Assembly (NCBI GenBank): GCA_037367355.1
Contig: CM074702.1
Location: forward strand, 434,001 to 498,000
Origin: Neoscytalidium dimidiatum
Taxonomy: Eukaryota; Ascomycota; Dothideomycetes; Botryosphaeriales; Botryosphaeriaceae
Direction: 5' to 3'
DNA: 64,000 bases
Each line of letters opens with the position of its first letter. The first letter of the stretch is position 1. The translations under genes and the position numbers were made by a program. The notes below the pieces were generated by a model. That model made no database searches, was not told the origin of the DNA, and saw only the letters and a list, made by a program, of their open reading frames with translations. Shown here piece by piece: positions 12,414 through 23,748 of this stretch.

Positions 12414-13357
12414 GGTATGGGAGAACGTTTGTTGCTGAGTAGGTGTGGTTGGGGCGGAGAAATGACAATTTCCTTATACATTTCTGTGTCAGTTTTGGAC
12501 GACCGCTTGCGTGAGCCGGACATATGGTACAGGTTATCGCTTGACATTGTAAGCAGCAGGACTGCCCAATGTGAGAAGCGAGTCAAGTATGTGAGGTAGC
12601 TTTGTCTGATATGGTCTATAGGTTTAAATTTCCCTAAATGACTAGGTGTGTCGTGGGGGGCTTTTTTTTTTTTGGATTTCCTGGAGGTTCACGTTATTCC
12701 ACGTATAGGATAGATTGCTAAACCGTCAGCAATGTACTGCTGCTTTCTCGATGTGTTGCGTGCTGTGCGATATCGGCAACGGCGCATTTCACACACTCTG
12801 CTATACAGATAGACTACGCACGGCAACAAGAGACTACTACACGATATATCAGATTCCAGAGATCAGAGCAGTTTCTTTTCGTAATCTGTGATTGCTGGGT
12901 CTTTGGCTCGTTGTTCGGTGACAAGACAAACGCGAACAGGTAGCAAGCACGTGCAGAATCTTTCCTTTTCGGGGCTGGGGCCGGCGGACAAACATCGGAA
13001 CTATGACATAAACAGCCAGGAGGCGGCGAGCAGCAGCGCGGGCAGGCGGCGGATGTGGATGTTGCGGGCTTCCGTTGTCCAGTGTTCCGGAACTGGAACT
13101 GCGCCTTCCAGCAGCGGACAACGCGGCTCTTCGCAATGCTCTTGTGAGCCTTTCCTCATTCCTCCGTTCGTTCGCTCGCAGCACTCGCCAGCGCTCGCCT
13201 CCTCCCTCCTTTGGACATGCGACGCTCCTTCGCCTAGCCTTGTCACGCCTGGTGCTGGCTGTCCGGACCTGGATGCTCCCACTCGTACGCGCTGAGGCGA
13301 CCCTCTGAACACCACGCGACACCCCGGTCCGCCCGCCGAACCCGCGTCCCCGCCGCT
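12414..13357. other. Intergenic region, no gene seen
   Basis: Between the P450 and the RING protein, both on the plus strand. It contains a T10 run near 12663 and pyrimidine-rich sequence before the next start, consistent with 3' flank and promoter. No conserved frame is visible. Confidence 0.45.
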
Positions 13358-16294
13358 ATGGACTACATTCGCGCGATCCCGCAGGCTGCCACCGCCGCGC
13401 GCCAGCTGGTCCTGAACCCGTTGGAACAGCTGGACGGCATCCTGGGCAAAGTCATGAACAGCGGGACCGTCATTGCCGAAGCTACCGGCTCGGGTGCTGC
13501 CAACGTCACCAACAACATCACGTCCGCTGCTGGGAAGTTCATCCAAAGCTCTGCCGCCGCCGTGCCTGGCGCTGCCGCTTCAGCTGCTGCTGCTGCCACC
13601 AGCGGTGAAGCTGTGGAGGGGGCCGACAGCTTGTTCAATTTGGACTACATCTGGAACCTCGGCAAGATTGGTGGCATCTTCAGCTACATTACATCGAGAT
13701 GGGCCCTTGCTACGTTCACTGTGGTACGTGCATCCAGCGGAATTTAGCCTTGTCCACCATGTATCTTGGATCTTGTCAACTTGGCTTGGTCCTTGGCTTG
13801 CGAATGCTGACTATATCAACTACAGGCAATCTTGCTGAATCGCACACAATTCTACGCCTCCTCTCGCATTCCTCTCAATTTCCATTGGCATGTTCGCCTC
13901 GCCGTCTACCTCGTTCCGATAGTCACGTTGATATACCAAACACAATGCCTGCTGCAAGCGATACGCTGCCAAACCTCTCCCGAATGGTCGCAACTACGTT
14001 ATAATGACGCAAAGCAACCGCTTGCTGTTGATATGGCAGGTGAAGGGGGTTTGTTATACAGAGTGAGCTCAAAGGTCCTCTATTGGGAAGATGACATGGC
14101 ATCCTGCAGGGCTGTGAACATGGGGCACTCTGAAGGCGAATTTCTATCCTTGAACGGATCCCTTGCACGCCTATGGCCTCTTTTCCTGAGCCTGTGCTTA
14201 AGCCAATTTGTCGAAACAATGTCATGTGCTCTGCAGGGTCGTCAGCCCATGCCCGAGACTGGCATGACCTTGTTTGAACATTCCCTGGCGTTTTCGGAGA
14301 CCGAGGCCATGCTGACGAAACCATTTGACTTGGGCAACTCGACCGCCACAGTAACCAGGACAGACGGGACAACCTTGAAATTGACTCGCGGTATGCTCCT
14401 GCAGGTCTTGAACGTCCCTCCCGAAGTTCTTGTTATGGCCGTGGTATCCAGCTTAAGCCATCTTAGCAGCAACATCCTTGCCGTTATGGGCTTGAGAACC
14501 CGCTTCAGACTTGTGAATACTGGTATCTGGGGCATCGCCTACATGGCCGTATTTATATGGACATTTTTGAGGATGACTGGCACTATCGATGCGATTCCGA
14601 ACGATCTCGGTATCCTTCGCATCCCTACAGTGTGTCTTGTCGGATTCATTCCTCATCTTTTGATTTTGGTTGGCCTCACGGCTTGCGCGCTCATTTATGG
14701 ACTGGCTCTCCTAGTCACAGCTCTCAACCTTCCTTCCGGGACGGAGCGCAACTTGACCCTCAAGGAAAGGTTCAGGACCGCGTACGGAAACCTGCAGGCA
14801 AATGTTCACTTCTCTGGCAGTACGCCAATTAGCGTCAGCTGGGCCGATGACTTCTATACCGCACTTCTGAAGATTGGCTTCAGCGTTCTTACAGCAGCAA
14901 GCGAAGCCGTCTTCCTTAATGAGGGAACACCTATTCGTGTCAGTGAGATGACATGGTTGGAGGGCAAAAGAATGCAGGAATTCATGGAACGCAGGGCCAT
15001 GGTCCAACGTACCATCGATGGGATCCCTGCAGAACTGCGCGAGGATTTTGTGGCGGAGGGAGTCAAGGCGAAGGATGTTCCCGAAGACCCAACCGCACTG
15101 CGTTCTGGCTATGCCCGAGAACGAAAGACCAGAGGACAAAAGAGTCTACCAGAAGCCAGGGCTGCTGGAAGAGATAACGGGGTTGGGCTGTTGCAGCGAC
15201 GAGGAAGATGGGTAATGACCTACGAATTCGCTAGAGGCATCCATCGTTTGGTTCTAGCTATCCAGGCCCGTCTGTTGCTCTCGGTAATGAGCAAGCTTGG
15301 GATAACTCGCCGACCTCGGTGGTTGCTGAAGCTCGCAGGTGTCGGTCAGAGATCTATTAGCCCGAAGGAAACAAGAGTTGGGCGAATGGCTGCAGAGCTT
15401 CGTTCAAGACAGCTGGACTTCTGGTACCTGACCCCAGAGGGAACTCTGACTCGTCCTTTGGATACCAATGTGGATGTCGAGGCGGAGACTCGAAAGCGTC
15501 TCGAGCAAAACGGCAAGACCTTGTTCGGAGAGGATCTCACTGAAGAGTCGCTTAGCTCCAACCTGTACTCTTGGTGGAAGAACGGGGGATGGTGGGGTGA
15601 CATTGACTCAAGCGGTGACTACGTGTTGCCGTCTGACGTGTCTGAAAACGAAGACACTACGAGCGTCATCTCCATGTCCACAACTACCGGCGAGGAAGAA
15701 TGGTCCGACATCGAGCAGGACGACGGCCGTCGGACACCAACTCAGGAGGACCCCCACCCTGACAGAGAACAGACTCCGACGTTCGATGATACTGCCATTG
15801 ACCCTTCTCAACTTGCGCGCCTTCTCGACCCTCAGACCGATGACGATAGAGCAGAAGCCCAATTGCTCGCCAGCCACCTACGCAGCAATCGCATCATGAC
15901 CCGTTCTCAGTACCGCAAGGCCGTCGAGCGTGACCGCAGCCGTCTTCTCACCTCTCGCTTTCGCGCAGGCTACCTGCACTCTGCTATGACGCCGGAAGAG
16001 GAAGAGAAGGCGCTCGAGCATTACATCCTCGAGCGCCGCAGCGCGACTGCTCCCCAACCGGCAAGCAGCTCAGCCGAAGCCGCAGGCACATGGGCCACTG
16101 GGGCCGATGGCATGGGCTCAGGCGGCCCCCAGTGTGTCGTTTGCCAGGCCAGCCCGCGTACCATCTTAGTGTGGCCATGTGGATGCCTGAGTCTTTGCGA
16201 TGACTGTAGGGTCGGACTTGCGACGAGGAATTTCGACTCATGCGTCTGCTGTCGTTCGGATGTTGCGGCTTACTCGAGGTTGTTCGTTCCTTGA
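13358..16294 (+). CDS. Multi-pass membrane RING-finger E3 ligase, Asi1/Asi3-like
   Basis: Two exons (13358-13723, 13826-16294) encode 944 residues. The last 45 residues form a C3HC4-type RING: CVVC, then PCGCLSLCDDC, then CVCC. The body has several hydrophobic segments (residues about 110-165, 190-220, 320-350, 390-430), so the RING is tethered to a membrane. This architecture, with a C-terminal RING of the PCxCxxxCxxC type, is that of yeast Asi1/Asi3, inner-nuclear-membrane ubiquitin ligases that degrade mislocalised proteins and latent Stp transcription factors; fungal orthologues are usually annotated as Asi3-like. An acidic Ser/Thr-rich linker (about residues 680-790) precedes the RING. 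The N-terminus has an Ala-rich stretch. The RING is certain, and the Asi assignment rests on topology and motif resemblance. Confidence 0.75.
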
Positions 16295-17642
16295 GTGGGA
16301 AGGCGAAAGCTGCTTGGAATAGCAGAGACTGTGGAGAGCATGGGGTTGGCGTTTGGGAAAGATTGATGACGCTTTCATTTTGGCATTCTCTTGAGGGTGT
16401 ATGTACTATAGAGTTGAGGAGAGTGTGGGGAGTGAGTAGTGAAATTGCATTGGTTGGAAGTAGCGTTTTACTTCAATGTCTCGAAGATAGCAACAAATGT
16501 TAGATGAACAAGTCTACTCTGCATGGAAGTACCTTGTAGAAAGTGGCCCTTAACCGTACCCCTCGCGCATTCCGAAGGGATCGATTTGCCGGCCCCACAG
16601 AGGTATCCGCACATGATTCGTTTGGGGCTAATTTAGTTACGTACTGGTGTCCTAGTTACCGAATGTCTTTCTCAACTACACCAGTCCCCACTTCTGTGTG
16701 TCGTCAACTGTACTTTCTCAGAGAGTCTTGTTCTTGTCTGGCTATTGCTTGCATCGAAACTACACATCAAGCAGTGTCGATCATCGATCAGCGACACCAA
16801 GCAGCTATTGCTCCGCCACGATGACACAGGTCAGTTGATTGGCAGCGTTTGTGCCGCGAAGCCGCCCAAACAATACAGGATGGGAACGTAAGTACAAAAC
16901 GTGTGAAGACTAAGCCAGAGGTCGAGGCCACCCGAGGCAGCCTGCTTTTAAGGCTTGTCCCACCCGCCAGGAATGGGAAGGGTTAGCACTTATACACGCA
17001 GCAGCAGCAGTACGAGGCGTTGGAGGCTGTTTTTGGACTCGCATTCCCAGCTGGCTTGGCCAAAAAAAGAATCTGGATCCGGCAACGTGGCGTACAAAGT
17101 CAAGAATGCTGTCCCGCCAAGTTCAGCTGGAGTGGCTTATCGCCTGCGATTGCTAGCCGCCAGCCTTGCGCGACTGCCGCCTACCTTGAGCAGCTGCCGC
17201 CAGAGTGCGCAGCTAGTGTGTCCCTCGACCTCGACTTCGTTCTCTCTAGCGTCACCGGACCGGACGGCGTGAGATTCCTTCGCTTATTCCGGTGAATGAA
17301 GGCAAGGCGAAGAGTCCCTTCAGTCTCGTTGCGGCTCGCCAGCTAAGCCCCCATTGCTCTGCGCCCCGACGCCACCTTCGCTTGCCATTCGGGCGGCTTA
17401 TCAACTCCCCCAACACCCTTCAGGCATCACAGCGCGTGCTGCGACTCTCCTGCCACTCGCTGCCAACCACCCATAGCGGGGCCCTCCTGGTCACGGCATC
17501 ACTCTCTCGATACGCTCTCCAATCGAGTCCTGTCTTCTCCTGGGATGACGCGGCTCTACAGGCCTTTGCCCTTGTCATACCGACCCGGTTGAACGCGGCT
17601 CTTGGCAGCCTTCTTCAGTGTGCCTGGGGAAAATGATGTCAG
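16295..17642. other. Intergenic region, no gene seen
   Basis: A 1.3 kb gap between two plus-strand genes. Short open frames at 16955-17300 overlap in two frames without recognisable domains. It presumably holds the kinase gene promoter and 5' UTR. Confidence 0.4.
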
Positions 17643-20586
17643 ATGCCCAACCTCAAGGACTCCATCCAAACGGTCATGCGACTGCTGCAAGATCGTGAGA
17701 AGAAGCTCGCGGATCTCCGTAAGGAAATCAGAGGCGTCCTTGAACATGAGATGCACGGTCCGGAAGAAGAGGATGAGGCACAGTTCCTGACCTATGAGCA
17801 ACTCGATGAAATATGGATTCACCGTGGCCACCCGAATTCGTACCTCGAACAATTTTCCAAGATTCTAAAGCTTAAGGGCAGTGAGAAGGAGCGCGTTCGC
17901 CAAAATCACCTCAGAATCATTTCAACCCTTGTCTGGATCAGGTTCGACCAGTGGACTGAGTATTTCATGAAAGAGTTTGTTCCTTACGAGAAAAGTCGAG
18001 ATGACAGCAATCTGCCCTTTTCCGAAGGAGATCTTCAGCAGGCCGTATTCGACTTTGCGAAGAATTTTTTCAGGGACCAGTTCAGGTTCCTACCCATAAA
18101 AATTCATGAGATGGAGCCGGCCACGTACCTTAGAGCATCTGAAGAAAAGCAGCCAGAACATCAGAGGAGCCGTATGCCTTTTCTTAAAAAAGAAGTACAG
18201 GAACCTATGCATGAAAGAATCGGGATTAAGGTCACTAAAGAAACAATCGCTGCCAATCACATGGTTAAGAAGAATGGCAGACCAATAAGCAAGGTGAATC
18301 TTCAGAAATATTCCATATGTGGTTGAATTATGCTGACAATACACTAGGCGAAGGTCATGGCGGTCAAGAGTTTCCCTGCAGCCAGGTTCAACGATTTCCA
18401 GCAAGAAAAGCAGAATCTTGAGCTTCTCAAGGACTCTGTCAAACCAAACCCAAATATCCTTTTCAGCTTTGCTGCAGTCCAGGTTGGCCGCAACAACGAC
18501 AGTGCCATTGGATACATCATCTCTGACCTCGCGGATTGCAACCTCCACGAGCTACTTTTCGGTTTGTGCGATGGCTTTCGCATTCGTAAGCGTGAGTTCA
18601 CGCCTTTCTCAATCCTCTCGGAAATCAAAGGTGTTGCATCGGCTGTGCAATGGCTGCATGCGGGGGTTCGAAAAAGCTCTACGAGGGAGCTTGTCCGCTG
18701 TACGCACATGGACCTCAAACCTTCCAATATACTTATCTTCTGGGAAGACCCAGATGAAGTAAGATGGAAGATCTCGGACTTCGGTATCTCCGTTGTACGG
18801 CACGTGGACCACATGGATCCGGGCGACAAGACCTTGACCTTCACACGCGCACGACAGTACCCAGCGGAATATCAAGCACCAGAGGTCGAGTTTCATAACA
18901 ATGAAGTCGGCTCTCCCAGTGATGTCTGGTCTTTCGGGTGTATCTTAATGGAGGTTGTTGCGTTCATTATCGGCGGTCCGAGTTCCGTCCTCCATCTGCA
19001 AAAGCTCCGGAACGAAGAGGATCCGAACTACTTCTACTCGTATTCAAAGGAAGGAGTTTTTGTCAAACCTCAAATTCTGTTGTGGTTACAAGAGAATGAA
19101 AAATCTACAACTTGGATTCCCGAGCTCTTAATCCTGATCAAGTCCATACTGGAAATTGACTACGAGGATCGACCCAGATCACAGGGCATTTTTGAATCTT
19201 TAGGTGGCATCATCGATAAATATGAAGAATCGGGGATACATGGACGCTGCTCTTGGACTTCTGAACCAAAGCCTAGGACGAACCCGGATGAATTCCTATC
19301 GTTGCCGGTAACCGAATCCACGCGCAGCCTTGAAACTCGCTCCAGCGAAATGATTCCCTCTCATTTGGAGCTGAAAGTCAAGCCCGCAGTGAAGTCTTGT
19401 TACATTGACAAGTTTGGTAGCGGAGCAGTGCGGTCAAGGATGTCTCTTGAAGGAGAGTGGGTCATGTTTCGGACGGCAGAGTTCGCATACGCTGTTGCGA
19501 TCCAGAGCTTGCCTTGGGGAGAAGGCTGGGTTCCCTTCAAAAGCATTGAGCAGCAGGGAATCCTTCTGAGGCAGAACTCATACAAAATTGAGGCGATCGC
19601 CGCCGCGGGAGAATTTGTCGCTGCTTTGCTCTATCCATCTGATCCACAAAACGTGAACGACAAAAAGGTTCGTTCGTCTTTCTACTGTTACAGTCATGTG
19701 TTTTTCTCATATATCATAGATTCAAGTCCGAGGCCGAGAAACGTGGGATTTTAACCTCACTGCACCCGCGTCCGGAATATGTGTGTCAAAAAAGGGTGAT
19801 TGCCTGATCCATCGTGATGACGGAAAACTAGTCTTATGCCGCCGCGACAGGTAATGAAGTAGGGCTTTCCATCTGTCTGGTGATTTTCTGACATTCGACA
19901 GCGGAACGAGAGACCTTAAGCTTGATGGCTACACACTTCGAGCAGCGACCTTTAGTCATGACGGAAGCTCCGTTTATGCTTGGTCCAGATCAGATGGGCT
20001 CGACCACTGGCAAATTTGGGAGTTCGAGAGTGAGAATGGTTCCAAGTCCTGCAGTGCTAAATTTGTAAGTCCCGACTGATATGGTCTCATCTCATTTTAC
20101 TTACTTGAATAGGAAAGAGATACTTACCGGGGAGGCAAGAAAAACGTCTTGGTTCCTTGGTGCGGCAGGTCGGCTTTCAGTGGATTTGAACCGCGTTTTC
20201 TCACAATTGACATGCTCGGTAACGGATCTGTCATCGGCGATGAGGGTGGAAAACTTGGCAGGCTCCAATTCGCGCGGAAATACGACGGCATAGTTCATGG
20301 ATGTCTTACCCCAAGTGGAACGTCCGTTGTTTTCATTCGCCGGGCGCACCTGAATGGCTCGCCAGGATTCGTACTGTTGGACCTAGCACCGTCTATATCG
20401 AAAGACTGGCAACCGAATATGAGGGAAATAGAAATCTCCTCGTCATTCATAGATCTCTACGACCACCACAGCGACGACTTTATCCTCAAGGAATCCGGCT
20501 CACAGATCACTGCATATCTATCGGGTCCTACATCTAAATACAACAAAGCTGTCGTTGTCCGCGAAGCTGTCATCGCACCTCCTTAG
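17643..20586 (+). CDS. Protein kinase with propeller-like C-terminal region
   Basis: Five exons (17643-18293, 18348-19667, 19720-19850, 19902-20064, 20113-20586) encode 912 residues; all four introns are 48-54 nt. Residues 1-215 are a charged helical region without a recognised domain. The kinase core follows: the ATP-anchoring Lys in MAVKSF near 224, the catalytic loop HMDLKPSN near 336 (HMD in place of HRD), the metal-binding DFG near 360, and APE near 394. The C-terminal half alternates short strands with GD, DG and W patterns (LIHRDDGKLVLC, ATFSHDGSSVYAW), like a degenerate WD/beta-propeller. No GxGxxG loop is visible ahead of the Lys. It converges with a CorA-like gene, leaving a 20 bp gap. 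Fungal kinases with repeat or sensor tails are often implicated in self/non-self or stress signalling. The substrate is unknown. Confidence 0.8.
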
Positions 20587-20606
20587 CTTTCAGGGATAAA
20601 CCATAC

Positions 20607-22519
20607 CTAAGCCTTTTCACCCGCTTCAAGCTTTTTCCGGTCCCTTTTCTTCTTCTGAGTGCCGGCTGCAACCAACCATGCCAGCGCGGTCAAAAGCGTC
20701 AGAGGCACTGTAACAGCGAGATATATCCAAGAGTTCGCGGCTATCCTCATGTTCGACATGTCATCACCGAAGTCGAAGAAATTCATTCCAAAGAGAGACT
20801 TTTCAGCAACAGTCAGTCATCGTTTCTCAAGAATGGAAGGCGTGCAATTCTTACTGCAACAAAGCTCCCAGGCAAGTAGATGAGAGTTGCAAGCGTCACG
20901 ACCCGCACTACGTAGCTGTCATCCACACTTTCCAGTGTCAGGCTTAGCATTGTTTCATTGATGTCTTTTGCAATCTTCTGATTTGCTGCGGCGCTGTTTT
21001 GATTACGCAAGTTCAACGCGTCGGTTACCTGCGTTCATTAGCATCCGTCCATGTGACATGTATTCCAAGCGCAGTTCGGGGGGATGTTTAGCTGGAGAGT
21101 TCTTTTTTTTTTTTTTTTTTTAGAGATGTCTTCTTTTTTTTTATTCTCTGGGGATGGGTAAAAGGACTTGCTCTGCGGTTAATGTCTGCAGAGAACGTTT
21201 TTGACTTACGAGTTTGATGATTCCTCTTGTTCGCTCAAGCAATGCGTCAGCCGAATCCCTATACCCTTCTAGGCGAGTCGATATCGATTCCAGCGCGCTA
21301 TGAGTTTCAATGTATTCGTCTGCATCATCTAATGCTAGCGTGCGTAATTCCTCGTTCATTCTGCGCAGGGTATGCACAAGGTTGGATGTTGTCTTCAGCA
21401 TCATCGGAACTGATTCAATCGTCTCTTCTAACGCGCGGAGTTCTTGCATGCTCTGGAAATTGAGCCTTCCATTGAAATCTTCGTCACTGGCGAATTTGAC
21501 GGCGGCTATCCTTCTCCGCTACTGACAATTAGCTCAGTTCACGTAAGACTTGTTGATACTTACGTGGTACTGGTATTCCTGCGCCAGGCTTGCCAGATAT
21601 CCGCGCCAATTATCTACGTTCGCAGAGACCAACATCAGATGCTGGCGCACTGGATTCGCCTCTAACGGACGCCACTGCTTTGCATCATCTGCCTTCCTCT
21701 GGAGATTCCTCTCGAACCTGGAACCCGCCACAGGCTGGAAAACGAGCCAAAAATTCATCGGCGTTCCCTTTTCTACGGTGCATCGATGGAAGACCTCTGT
21801 ATGTCGAACCTGCCAGGGGAACTTCGGCTCGTGGGCAGATTTATCCGCATGTTTCAGCTGGTACGAAATTTCTATCGTCTTTTGCCCTTTGGACTCTGAG
21901 CCGTTGGTGCGGTAGAAGGTGTTGCCGATGCTCTCCTCGGAGATGCGGGTCTCGTCGGATACCCCGCAGAGGACATCAAGGAACAAGGGTGCGACAGCGT
22001 ACTTTGTCAGGATCTTCCGGAGTAGACGCTCTGATATCGGGAAAGGGGAGAAATGGAAGTCTTGTGCAAGCAGACTGCGGCTGCCGTTAATTTCCGAGGA
22101 GCGGCATGGATCTAACACCGGGGGCGGCCTACAAAATCTCAGTTCTCCGGCTTGTTGCCCCAGCAATGTGTTGGATTGCTTCTGCTTCGTGAAGCAGCTT
22201 TCTGGATTTTATGGTCAACCCGTTCGCACTGTCTTCAGAAGCATTAGTTGCTTATCTTGGTGGAACGCCCCACTAGTGGTTCGAAGATTCGTTTACCATA
22301 AGAACAAATACTTCTGATATGTGTCTGCGCTGCGGGTGTACCGGAAACGTTCTCCTTACGCGCGGCTTCGTCTTCGGAACAAAAGGATGCCGAAAGCTTT
22401 GTGAGCTGCTCATTGAAATATTCAGCGTCTAGACCAAGCAGGTATTTCTCCGGCAAGTTCGAAGGATAGTTCTGCCAGTTATCCGGCGCATCGACTGGCT
22501 CAGATTGAGCAATTGCCAT
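20607..22519 (-). CDS. CorA-like Mg2+ transporter-type membrane protein
   Basis: Clear exons are 21564 up to about 22140, 21210-21518, 20855-21028 and 20607-20798. A likely 5' exon begins with ATG at 22519 and encodes NWQNYPSNLPEKY. The 3' exons encode the CorA hallmark: a long helical stalk (RTLALDDADEYIE onwards), TM1 (VRVVTLATLIYLPGSFVA), the selectivity motif GMN in SLFGMNFF, TM2 (WIYLAVTVPLTLLTALAW) and a basic tail. Fungi carry large families of these divergent proteins; ion transport is inferred from the family and was not shown for this subgroup. The motif DFHFSPFP and the segment FLDVLCG match the cytosolic domain of fungal members. How the first exon joins the next could not be resolved, because the segment expected between them is found displaced at 23.1-23.25 kb. 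Confidence 0.75.
21080..21142. repeat. Two poly-T runs in a CorA-like intron
   Basis: On the plus strand a run of about 20 T and a second run of about 9 T lie within intron 21029-21209 of the CorA-like gene, that is poly-A on its coding strand. This makes the intron unusually long (181 nt) compared with its neighbours. It is simple sequence, with no sign of an element. Confidence 0.7.
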
Positions 22520-22599
22520 GAGGAAGATGATCAAATAAGCTTCGCAAATGCTGGACGGCAGGAGATATTGCGCCTGCAAATCCTTCGATTATTCTGTCT

Positions 22600-23748
22600 G
22601 AATTATAACCGATTCTCGAATCAATTTCCCTGCAAAATCACAAGGCAGGAAGGTTTCAATAAGGCTGACAATTTACGAAACAAAAACGCTAGGCTGAGAA
22701 GGCTGTGTTGCAAAGCCTTGCGCAGAGTCCGCCTTATCAGTGTTTGCCCCCCATCCCTGCATGCGCCACCAGCTGAGAAGGAACGCCAGCACAGAAAGTG
22801 GTGCGCGTGGCCCGACTAAGCAGTGTTTGATCGTCTCTTCATGATTCTCCTACCGTACAGGATCAGCTATATGCCGTGTACGCAATTACGTGCGCGTGTT
22901 CGCTCACCCTAATTCGATCTGCTTTTCTCATTAACGTTTTTGACGATGACATCATGAGCAGAGCGTTTTCTAGTTACCTTGCTCAGCTCCCTCGGAGCCT
23001 TGTACGACCAGAAAGAACGCAGCCGTTGGTCATTCTTCTACTTCAACGGTTGGCAAGGAGTCTTAAAGCACGCGGATATGCCGCCGCCGGATCGCAACTA
23101 CCGCGTGTGGAATAGCACTCACCCTGACCTCGAAATCGTGCCTGTTGCCAAATGTGCGTCTCAAGAGGCTCTCTAAATCAGCCTTGCCGATGTAGCTGGT
23201 TTCGCGCGCGTCGATCTCGTACGTCTCGAATGTCGTCTGTCCCTGTTCCATGGATAATACAACAGTGACTTTTGTTCAAGCTAGGGTACCGGTATCTGTT
23301 GGGGGGGAAATGGTATGCCAGAGCTGCGCCTTGCCGCCCTTATGTCGCGGTGAGGACGGGCGAGACCAGCGGTCATGGGGTGGCTGCTCTCTCGCACAGC
23401 GGCCGATGCGCAGGTGCGGGTTACGGGCGGCTATGCAGCAAGCTCTTTCGATATGCTCCAATCTGACTCGCTGCCGATACGCCTCGTTGGCCCCCATTTG
23501 CCGGAAACATGGCTGCCTTTGCTCCCGTGTATTATCTGCCTCGTCGGCAGCCTGGCCACTGTTGCCTTGCCTTGTGTCACCCTCCAAAGCCGCTGAGCCC
23601 CCCTGCCTTGGCGTGCTTGGGCGGAGGCCGCTCAGGGACCACCACCTCGCAACCTGCTTTTTTGGTCTCACTTCCCCCTTGACCAAAGCGAGTCCATTCG
23701 CGGCGGTGCCCGGCGTCCATTAACTTGAAGCACCATTTCGTTCGCCGT
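22600..23748. other. Region between CorA-like gene and permease
   Basis: Apart from the CorA-like fragment at 23060-23251, no gene is supported. The opposite strand at 22979-23176 is also open but resembles nothing I know and is treated as a shadow frame. The permease promoter must lie in the right part. Confidence 0.4.
23060..23251 (-). pseudogene. Displaced CorA-like N-terminal fragment
   Basis: The minus strand reads from ATG at 23251 through TFETYEIDARETSY, KADLESLLRR and DFEVRVSAI, then stops. This resembles the segment that in fungal CorA-like proteins follows the NWQNYPSNL region and precedes the cytosolic core. Here it lies upstream of that region, and no matching piece is found where it belongs. 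It may be a remnant of a second CorA-like gene or the result of rearrangement. It could also be a genuine 5' exon of the gene at 20607-22519, with a donor GTGAGT near 23118. Confidence 0.45.

Noticed and set aside
22979..23176. Plus-strand frame with a WSFFYFNGW-like stretch
   Set aside because: It has no start, homology or splice context and overlaps the CorA-like fragment on the other strand.
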